From Acidobacteriaceae bacterium (GTDB taxonomy: Bacteria; Acidobacteriota; Terriglobia; Terriglobales; Acidobacteriaceae): a DNA stretch of 57,050 nt. The DNA lies in contig DAIDGW010000227.1 of the NCBI GenBank assembly GCA_027452245.1, positions 1-57,050 on the forward strand, written 5' to 3'. The notes under the pieces were generated by a model. It did not search any database, was not told the origin of the DNA, and saw only the letters and a list, made by a program, of their open reading frames with translations. Numbering within the stretch: position 1 is the first letter of the stretch; the number at the start of each line of letters is the position of its first letter. This document shows, in pieces, positions 25,802 through 33,255 of this stretch. Made by a program: the position numbers and the translations under genes.

Positions 25802-26428
25802 ATGCTATCGCGTGACTTCGTTCTCTGGGAAGTGGACGTTCAGGCTGACTTTATGCTCCCGGGCGGTAAACTCTACGTTCCGGGAGCGGAGAAACTGCTC
25901 CCGAACATCCGGAAGCTTACGGATATTGCCCGGCGCGGCGAAGTGTTCCTCGTATCCCATGGGTGCTTTCATACTGCAGATGATCCTGAATTCACGCAGT
26001 TTCCACCCCACTGCGTGAAAGGCACTGCCGGAGCAGAACTAGTTCCAGAGGCGCTTACGGACAAACTTGTGCGAATTGAAAACGTGCCTGAAGCAACGCT
26101 TCCCAAGCACTTGTCCGATTACAAGCAGATCCTGCTCGAAAAACAGACACTGGACGTTTTCGAAACATATCACGCGGACGAATTGGTAGCCCGCCTGGGA
26201 AGCGAGGCTGAGTTCATCGTTTTCGGTGTGGTCACGGAATATTGCGTCCTCCGGGCAGCTAAGGGGTTGCTGGGTCGCAAGAGGCGGGTTGCTGTGGTGC
26301 GCGACGCCATCGAAACCCTGTCGAATGATCTGGGAGAAAAAAGCCTCTCCGAACTGCAGAGGCTGGGAGCACGTCTGATAACAACCGAGGAGGCTTTGGC
26401 CGCTGTTCAAACCCGACCAACCCGATAG
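25802..26428 (+). CDS. Isochorismatase-like cysteine hydrolase (nicotinamidase-related)
   Basis: 208 residues from an ATG with GGAG seven bases upstream. The alpha/beta hydrolase fold has the family's catalytic triad: D12 (VDVQADF), K114 (LLEKQTLDVF) and C148 (VVTEYCVLRAA). FPPHCVKGTAGAEL at 67-80 is the nicotinamidase-type block with a metal-ligand His. In the usual metal motif D-x-H-x5-H, however, the Asp is replaced by C55 and the second His by D61, with H57 kept. Converting nicotinamide to nicotinate would feed the neighbouring pathway, but the altered metal site makes another amide or imidic substrate equally possible. The next gene's likely start lies inside its 3' end. Confidence 0.83.
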   Translation: MLSRDFVLWEVDVQADFMLPGGKLYVPGAEKLLPNIRKLTDIARRGEVFLVSHGCFHTADDPEFTQFPPHCVKGTAGAELVPEALTDKLVRIENVPEATLPKHLSDYKQILLEKQTLDVFETYHADELVARLGSEAEFIVFGVVTEYCVLRAAKGLLGRKRRVAVVRDAIETLSNDLGEKSLSELQRLGARLITTEEALAAVQTRPTR

Positions 26429-29400
26429 GAACTTCGAATACCTCGAGTCAGGCACGCCATACCCCGGACAAAGCCGGCGCGAGTTTCTTATTAGCTGCTG
26501 CCAGGGAGCCGCCTTCCTCCCAGCTTTTCGCACGTTGCGGTTTGCACCCAGCCTTATTCCTATCTCTTCTGGTGCTCCGACGCAATTTCATTTGCATCCT
26601 CACTACCGCAGCGAGATCCCCTTGGATAAGATGCTGGCGAAGTTCAAAACTGATCGTTTCCCGTCCGAAAAGTCTGCTCGCCAGATTGACGCGGTTCTCT
26701 GTGACTGGAGTTCGACTCTGTTGCAGTCGGCTTCAGACACATCCATTCTCGAGAAGGCACTTGCCGGCAACTTCAGAGGAAGCCCATTTCCTTCCACTAT
26801 TTCTTCGAAGCGTTCAGGACCTCAGTTAAAGGTTGCCGATTACAACCCGACAAAGTCGCCTCATCTGCTGCGCGATGCCTTCATACGGGCATGCCGTTCC
26901 TGGCTAGCGGGTTTCACAAAGCTGTTTGCTGTCGATTTCGAAATCACGAGAATCAATACAAATTGCTCTCCGGAAATGCTGGCCGCTTGTGGTGTTTCGT
27001 CGCTTAATGAACTGGAGAATAATTCTCGCCTCATATATACCCGGATCCGCTACGAATTTGTCGGGGAAGGTAGTAGATTCTATCGCGAACAGCGCCTCGG
27101 TTATTGGGATCTCCTGTGGCAGACGTCCCCCTACGGGCAACTTTTGATCCGACACTGGGCTCCGCAAGAAGAAACCCGTAGCGCCTCCGCCCGTCCGATG
27201 TTTGCCGAGATAACGCAAACCGCCTTTGGCGACAATGCTTCGTATTCGAAGCAGATGCTTCGTGGAACCGATTACTGGCGCTCGGTTCTTGATGTTGCGT
27301 GTGGCATTGATATCTACGGCCACAATGGAATCTCGGTCGGTGATATCGATGGAGATGGCTTTGACGATGTCTATATCTGCCAGCCCGGCGGGCTGCCTAA
27401 TCGCCTTTACCGAAATCGCCGCGATGGAACCTTCGAAGACATCACCGAAGGCGCCGGAGTTGGAGTGCTCGAAAACACCGCATGTGCCCTGTTTCTCGAC
27501 GTCGCGAATAGCGGTAGGCAGGATCTGGTCGTCGTGCGAGCGGATGGTCCGATGCTCTTCATGAACCAGGGCAACGGCAAGTTTCGGCAGCAAGCGAACG
27601 CATTTCGTTTTGCTACTCCTCCGCAAGGCACTTTCACGGGCGCCGCGGCGGCTGATTACGACCGAGACGGATGGCTCGACATATACTTTTGCCTCTATGT
27701 TTATTACCAGGGAACGGATCAATACAAGTATCCGCTTCCGTATTTCGACGCGAACAACGGGCCACCTAATTTTCTGATGCGCAACAACCGCGATGGCACG
27801 TTTCGCGATGTGACCGTCGAAACCGGCCTCGATAAGAACAATACCCGCTACAGCTTTTGCTGCAGCTGGAATGACTACAACTCCGACGGCTGGCCCGACC
27901 TCTATGTGGTAAATGATTTCGGACGCAAGAACCTGTATCGCAATAACGGGAACGGAACGTTTAGCGATGGCGCGCATCAGGTTGGCGTGGAAGACGTAGG
28001 CGCGGGAATGGGCGTCTCCTGGTTCGATTATGACAACGATGGCTCAACCGATCTTTATGTCGCAGATATGTGGACCGCACCGGGCGAGCGAATATCGATG
28101 CACGACGACTTTAAGAAGAACTCGCCACCCAAAGTCCGTAGCTATTATCAAAAGCACGCGATGGGCAATTCGCTATTTCATAATGGCGGATATCCGGCAG
28201 CTGCATTTCAAGACCGAACCATGGCGGCCGGGGTCGGCATCGGACGATGGGCTTGGTCAAGCGATGCATGGGATTTTGACCATGACGGCTTCGCTGACCT
28301 GTACATCGTGAACGGAATGATCTCCGGACCGGTTCCGGACCGAAGCGCTTCCCAGCCAAGGTCCGCATCCTCAGATGATTCACAAACGGACTTGAACAGT
28401 TTCTTTTGGCAGCAGGTCGTCGCCACTTCGCCGGACCAGCCTCAGCCGTCGCCGACATACGAACAGGCATGGAACGTTATCAATGAACTGATTCGGATGG
28501 ATCGCACCTGGAGCGGCTATGAGCGAAACATCCTCTACGCAAACAATAGGGATGGAACTTTCTCGGACATCTCAGGAGCCGCTGGCTTAGATTTTCCGGA
28601 AGATGGCCGCACTTTTGCCCTAGCTGATTTCGATCATGACGGACGCCAGGAACTCCTTATCAAAAACCGGAATAGTCCCCAGATTCGACTCCTCAAGAAC
28701 GTTTTCGACCCAATTCCTCCTTCCATTTCATTTTGTCTCGAGGGAAGCAAGGGCAACCGCGATGCAATCGGCGCCGTAGTAACAATTGAAACGGACGCCG
28801 GACAACAGACGCGCTCAATCCAGGCCGGCTCGGGCTTCCTCTCCCAACACAGCAAAGAATTGTTTTTCGGGCTGGGAGATGCGAAGGGCACCGTCAAAGC
28901 CTCGATCCAATGGCCCGGCGGCAATCATCAAATAGTTCACAATTTGCCATTCAATCATCGGGTTTCTATTCGAGAGGATAGCCCACCTTCGAAGATCGAG
29001 CCGTTTCGTCCATTCATTCAGCCAGCGCATCACTCTTCAGAAGACATTTCCGCAGAGCTTCCTGAGAACTTTGAAACCTGGTTGCTCGCTCCCATCGATG
29101 CGCCCGGTTTTCTCGCCGAAGATGCCGCCGGAGCACAGCATCTTCTCGAGTCATATCAAGGCGGGCCGGTCCTGCTGTACTTCTGGGTTTCGAGTTCATC
29201 GGATTGTCAGCAAGACCTGAAAATGTTCGAACAGGCTCATGCACGCTGGAAAGAAGCTGGGCTCCAGTTGCTCACCCTGAACTTCGATGATCTCGGAAAT
29301 GCCGCCGCCAGGAACAGAAACCTGATCGCCGCGAATTGGTCATTTCCTGTTTTGTACGGATCGGACGATATTGCGGGCGCCTATAGCATTGTCTACCGCC

Positions 29401-30362
29401 AGCTGTTTGACCGACGGCGTGATCTCCTCCTTCCGACTTCATTCTTGCTCGATAAACATGGGCAGATTGTCAAACTTTATCGGGGACCAGCAAATCCCGA
29501 ACAGATGGAGCGCGATTCCCGCGACATTCCGCGAACGGACGAGAAACGCGTCGCCATAGCTCTGCCGTTCCCTGGGATGACCGACACGTTCGACTTTGAG
29601 CGCAACTACCTTTCTTTCGGTTCACTTTTCTTTCAGCGGGGGTATCTGGATCAAGCGCAGCAGGCTTTCCAGCGAGCGCTGCGCGACGATCCATCGAGCG
29701 CCGAAGCGCAGTACGGACTCGGCAGCGTCTATCTCAGCAAGGGCAACGCGAGCGAAGCACGGACTTGTTTCGAAAGGGCGATTAAATTGCCCGCCAGCTA
29801 TCCCGATACGCTGCCGAACGCATGGAATAATCTCGGGCTCATCATTGCCCGAGAAGGACATCCCGATCAGGCCCTGCCCTTTTTCGAAGAGGCACTGAAG
29901 CAGAGTCCCGATCACATCATCGCGCTCGTGAATCTAGGCAATGCGTACCGGCAACTGCAACGATGGACGGTTGCCATCGAGACTTTCCAACGAGCTTTAG
30001 CGATTGATGACCGGGATCCCGAAGCAAATTATGGTCTGGGTATGGTGTGTGCAGCTATGAACGATACCGACAGTGCCTATGAGTACTTGCAGAAAGCCCT
30101 CAGCGCTCGTCCTGCATATCCCGAGGCACTGAATAATCTAGGAATTCTCTACCTGCGGACGCAGCGCCGTGACCAGGCCGTTGCCAGCTTCAAGGAATCG
30201 ATTCGTGTCGCTCCAACCTTTCCCCAGGCGTACATAAATTTGGCAAAGGTCTATGCAATTGAAGGCGCGACCCAAGACGCCAAAGCCATACTCCTCGACC
30301 TCTTAAAGAAGGAACCAGCCAACGAGCAGGCTCGTCAGATGCTCGAAGAACTGGGGCCTTAA
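26403..30362 (+). CDS. Tat-exported CRTAC1-type protein: FG-GAP repeats, ASPIC/UnbV, redoxin-like domain and TPRs
   Basis: About 1319 residues if a CTG at 26403, 9 bases after AGGAGG, is the start. The first standard start is a TTG at 26535, which would cut off SRREFLISCCQGAAFLPAF, a clear twin-arginine signal. FG-GAP/VCBS calcium-type repeats (about 320-670) follow: DIDGDGFDDVY, DYDRDGWLDIY, DYNSDGWPDLY, DYDNDGSTDLY. Next come an ASPIC/UnbV domain (about 780-860, DAIGAVVTIET and WPGGN), a thioredoxin-like domain (about 890-1030) whose CxxC is reduced to SSDC, and about seven TPRs to the end. Such proteins are common in Acidobacteriota and lie in the periplasm or outside; their role is poorly known. 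The start codon is the main uncertainty. Confidence 0.85.
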   Translation: MFKPDQPDRNFEYLESGTPYPGQSRREFLISCCQGAAFLPAFRTLRFAPSLIPISSGAPTQFHLHPHYRSEIPLDKMLAKFKTDRFPSEKSARQIDAVLCDWSSTLLQSASDTSILEKALAGNFRGSPFPSTISSKRSGPQLKVADYNPTKSPHLLRDAFIRACRSWLAGFTKLFAVDFEITRINTNCSPEMLAACGVSSLNELENNSRLIYTRIRYEFVGEGSRFYREQRLGYWDLLWQTSPYGQLLIRHWAPQEETRSASARPMFAEITQTAFGDNASYSKQMLRGTDYWRSVLDVACGIDIYGHNGISVGDIDGDGFDDVYICQPGGLPNRLYRNRRDGTFEDITEGAGVGVLENTACALFLDVANSGRQDLVVVRADGPMLFMNQGNGKFRQQANAFRFATPPQGTFTGAAAADYDRDGWLDIYFCLYVYYQGTDQYKYPLPYFDANNGPPNFLMRNNRDGTFRDVTVETGLDKNNTRYSFCCSWNDYNSDGWPDLYVVNDFGRKNLYRNNGNGTFSDGAHQVGVEDVGAGMGVSWFDYDNDGSTDLYVADMWTAPGERISMHDDFKKNSPPKVRSYYQKHAMGNSLFHNGGYPAAAFQDRTMAAGVGIGRWAWSSDAWDFDHDGFADLYIVNGMISGPVPDRSASQPRSASSDDSQTDLNSFFWQQVVATSPDQPQPSPTYEQAWNVINELIRMDRTWSGYERNILYANNRDGTFSDISGAAGLDFPEDGRTFALADFDHDGRQELLIKNRNSPQIRLLKNVFDPIPPSISFCLEGSKGNRDAIGAVVTIETDAGQQTRSIQAGSGFLSQHSKELFFGLGDAKGTVKASIQWPGGNHQIVHNLPFNHRVSIREDSPPSKIEPFRPFIQPAHHSSEDISAELPENFETWLLAPIDAPGFLAEDAAGAQHLLESYQGGPVLLYFWVSSSSDCQQDLKMFEQAHARWKEAGLQLLTLNFDDLGNAAARNRNLIAANWSFPVLYGSDDIAGAYSIVYRQLFDRRRDLLLPTSFLLDKHGQIVKLYRGPANPEQMERDSRDIPRTDEKRVAIALPFPGMTDTFDFERNYLSFGSLFFQRGYLDQAQQAFQRALRDDPSSAEAQYGLGSVYLSKGNASEARTCFERAIKLPASYPDTLPNAWNNLGLIIAREGHPDQALPFFEEALKQSPDHIIALVNLGNAYRQLQRWTVAIETFQRALAIDDRDPEANYGLGMVCAAMNDTDSAYEYLQKALSARPAYPEALNNLGILYLRTQRRDQAVASFKESIRVAPTFPQAYINLAKVYAIEGATQDAKAILLDLLKKEPANEQARQMLEELGP

Positions 30363-30371
30363 CCGACCTCA

Positions 30372-31466
30372 TCATTGCTGTGATGTTTCCGCTTTCGGCG
30401 TCGGCGCCGACAGCAAATCGACAAACATCTTGTAGAACCTATTCTTGTCAAGATCCGCCTGGATCTCTACCTGTTGCGTTTCCAGTTTTGGTTTGTCACT
30501 GTCCGACCACGTCAGGGTATCGCCGTAATTTGGCCCGCGAGCAAAATTTACATCCATCCGGCGTGTTTCGGTCTTGGTGATGATGCTCGGATCTAGCCAC
30601 GCCGCCGAAGCCAACTCGTCCCACAAGAAATTGTACTGGCCATACAGATGAGCAAACTTCCCGATGTATTGCGCCGCTGGAGCATTGCTGGACTTGATGC
30701 GATTAATCAAATCCGGTGTCAGGCGCGTCTTCACCGAAATATCCACCGTTGTACAGACAATCTTCTTCCATGGCGCAGTAAGAGTGATGTGCGCCGCTTC
30801 CGGATCGAACCACAGGTTGAACTCCCTGCGTGGAGTATTGACGAACTCAGGATCGGAAGTGTCGGGGCTTAGGCTCGCCCCCATAAACACCAACTCTTTT
30901 GCGAGCTGGGGAAAATCGGGGTCGATCGAGATGGCGAGCGCTAGGTTCGTCATCGGACCACCCTCATAGATCGTCACCTCATGGGGATACTCGTGAACCA
31001 TTCGCAGCATAAAGTGAATGGCATCTTCAGTTGATGGCTTAGTGGTAGGTAGTCCTTCAGGCATCTCCCCCAATTGATCCGCAGGATGGTAAAAGCGGGG
31101 TGTCCACGCACCGAGCCATGCAAATGTTCCATATTCTTGTTCCCACAGCTCGGTCTCTTGCTGCCGACGTACAAGGGGATACTCGGCACCAGCGAAAACC
31201 GGGATGTCAGTGCGACCGATGATTTCGAGCATCCGAAGCGTGTGTGCAACTTCAGATTTGAGCCACTGATCGCCCGTAACCACCGTAATTCCTAGCACTT
31301 GGGTATGCGGCGACTGGATCAGAAGCATCATGGACTCCTGATCCGTGCCGGCCGGTCCAGCTGCGTCCTGATCAATGATGATTTTTCGATTGCCTTGCGA
31401 CCAGGCCGTGAAACACAAGCCCAATGTCAACGTGCTCGTAAGGATGCAGAAGCGAATGAATTTCAT
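30372..31466 (-). CDS. Secreted nucleoside hydrolase (inosine/uridine-preferring family)
   Basis: 364 residues from the ATG at 31466. An upstream in-frame ATG would add 17 basic residues before the signal peptide. The Sec signal ends near FTAWSQG (about residue 24). The active-site Asp cluster is an acidobacterial-style variant, DQDAAGPAGTDQES, instead of DxDPGxDD. GGPMTNLALAI, the ELVFMGASL block and FNLWFDPEAAH (the Asp-containing metal/ribose site) are kept. The family splits nucleosides into base and ribose. With a signal peptide it should act in the periplasm. The TonB receptor, GRP-type permease and ribokinase to the right fit uptake and phosphorylation of the ribose. Confidence 0.87.
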   Translation of the reverse strand: MKFIRFCILTSTLTLGLCFTAWSQGNRKIIIDQDAAGPAGTDQESMMLLIQSPHTQVLGITVVTGDQWLKSEVAHTLRMLEIIGRTDIPVFAGAEYPLVRRQQETELWEQEYGTFAWLGAWTPRFYHPADQLGEMPEGLPTTKPSTEDAIHFMLRMVHEYPHEVTIYEGGPMTNLALAISIDPDFPQLAKELVFMGASLSPDTSDPEFVNTPRREFNLWFDPEAAHITLTAPWKKIVCTTVDISVKTRLTPDLINRIKSSNAPAAQYIGKFAHLYGQYNFLWDELASAAWLDPSIITKTETRRMDVNFARGPNYGDTLTWSDSDKPKLETQQVEIQADLDKNRFYKMFVDLLSAPTPKAETSQQ

Positions 31467-31636
31467 TCTTCCCCCCAGGAACGTTTTGAAGAATAATCGA
31501 GTGCGAAAGCGTGCCATTGTAATTCGTGTACGGGTCGATCTGCCACTTGAAACATTCCCCTCTCCGGCTTGCGGATTGCAGCAACGCTCGATCTGTGACT
31601 AGAATTGCTTTTCAGACATCCCACTTCCAGTTCCCT

Positions 31637-33253
31637 ATGTTCCGCTACAGCCCATTCAGAAGTCAGTGGCGTATCTTCCTCACCTTCATAGGCATATTTG
31701 TTTTGGTTGATTTGGGCGGACTGATACTTCTTGCTCAGATGAATAACTTCGCAACTCTTACGGGAATCGTCAGAGATTCCAAGAGAAAAGCGGTCAGCGG
31801 TGCGACTGTCGACCTTTCTATTAACAATGGAGCAAGGCAGGTTCTCACGGTCCGAACGGATCATTCCGGCAGGTACACTTTTGCGTCAGTTCATCCAGGC
31901 AGCTACAGCGTGCACGCAACGATGAAGCAGGTTGGAGTGGCCGAAAACCTGTTGACGTTGGCCGCGGGAGAAACCAAACAAAATGATCTTACGTTGCATA
32001 CTGTGGCTGCATCCTCACCGCAACCGCAGTTTTTCGATGCTCCTCAATTTGAGGTCGCGGGCATCACGCACAACAGCGCCGCCGGCGGGCACGGATCCGA
32101 TAACGTTCTTCGCACCACGGAAACATTAGCCAAAGCAACCGTGTCTTTGGGCAACACCCCCCCTACCTCCACCGGTGATACGGAACAATCGTTACGACAA
32201 GCAGTGAGCCAAGATCCAGAGAACCCCGATAGCAACTACCATCTTGGAAAGATGCTCCTCGCCCATGGGAAGGGAGATGAAGCAGTTCCTTACCTTGAAC
32301 GCGCGGCTTCAGGGGGTCAAAACACTTTTTCAATCTCCTATGACTTGGCCCGCGCCTATGCTCAGGGCGGAGACTTCTCTAAGGCAGCCGCGATCGTACA
32401 GCAATTGCTTATCCGCAAGGATATTTCCACCGAGCAGCAAGCAGACCTGCACCACCTCACCGCCGAGATTGAAGAGAAGCAATCTGATCCGCTCGGAGCT
32501 GTCCGGCAGTACGAAATCGCCTCCAAAATCGACCCTAGTGAACGAAACGTCTTTGATTGGGGAGCGGAACTTCTCGTGCATCGTGGCCTTGAACCTGCCG
32601 CTGAGGTTTTTCGCTCGGGCGCTCAAGCCTTTCCAGAATCAGTTCGCATGCTACTTGGCCTTTCCGCTGCGCTCTTTGCGCAAGGTTCCTATGAGGATGC
32701 CGCAAAGGCCGCGTTCAAGGCCTGCGATTTAGATCCCACAAATTCCGCGCCTTACCTGTTCTTGGGAAGAATTCAAAGCGCGGAACGTGTGGGTTCAGTG
32801 GAGTTCACTGAGCGGTTTGCCTCATTCGTCCGGCTCCAACCGGACAATGCCCTGGCCGACTATTACTACGCTGTCAGCCTCTCTAAGCTGCCCAGAGCCA
32901 ACGGACAAGATGCCGATAGCTCCAAAATCACGGAACTCCTGACCCGGGCGGTTACGTTAGATCCAACTTTCAGCTCCGCTTACTTGCAGCTCGGAATTCT
33001 CTACTCCGAAAAGGGTTATGTGCTAAAAGCAATCGAGGAAGATCTAAAAGCCAGCCAGACCGACCCCGATTCACCTGAGCCCCATTACCGCCTCGCGCAA
33101 CTTTATCGAAAAACGGGCGACACCGAAAAAGCCGCAAATGAATTCCAACTTTACAAAGACCTTTCGAAGAAAGACGCCGAGGCCAAGGAACGAGAACGCC
33201 GCGAGCTGCAAAAGTTCATCATTAAGATGCGGGATGGCAGCGTAGTCCAATAA
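31637..33253 (+). CDS. Membrane-anchored carboxypeptidase-regulatory/TPR protein
   Basis: 538 residues from the ATG at 31637; the open frame extends 37 codons upstream without any protein-like signal. A transmembrane or uncleaved signal helix spans about 11-33 (WRIFLTFIGIFVLVDLGGLI). Next is a carboxypeptidase-regulatory (Ig-like) domain at about 38-110 (LTGIVRDSKRKAVSGATV, GRYTFASVHPGSYSVHA). A low-complexity linker leads to about eight TPR units between 175 and 520 (DPENPDSNYHLGKMLLAHG, FSSAYLQLGILYSEKGYVL). The C-terminus is charged. It is a scaffold with no enzyme motif, and is divergent from the nucleoside hydrolase gene. Its stop is 2 bases from the convergent neighbour's stop. Confidence 0.8.
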   Translation: MFRYSPFRSQWRIFLTFIGIFVLVDLGGLILLAQMNNFATLTGIVRDSKRKAVSGATVDLSINNGARQVLTVRTDHSGRYTFASVHPGSYSVHATMKQVGVAENLLTLAAGETKQNDLTLHTVAASSPQPQFFDAPQFEVAGITHNSAAGGHGSDNVLRTTETLAKATVSLGNTPPTSTGDTEQSLRQAVSQDPENPDSNYHLGKMLLAHGKGDEAVPYLERAASGGQNTFSISYDLARAYAQGGDFSKAAAIVQQLLIRKDISTEQQADLHHLTAEIEEKQSDPLGAVRQYEIASKIDPSERNVFDWGAELLVHRGLEPAAEVFRSGAQAFPESVRMLLGLSAALFAQGSYEDAAKAAFKACDLDPTNSAPYLFLGRIQSAERVGSVEFTERFASFVRLQPDNALADYYYAVSLSKLPRANGQDADSSKITELLTRAVTLDPTFSSAYLQLGILYSEKGYVLKAIEEDLKASQTDPDSPEPHYRLAQLYRKTGDTEKAANEFQLYKDLSKKDAEAKERERRELQKFIIKMRDGSVVQ

Positions 33254-33255
33254 AG

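Noticed and set aside
26904..27977. 357-residue minus-strand frame
   Set aside because: It is the shadow of the FG-GAP repeat region, whose repeated D-x-D-G codons create an open antisense frame.
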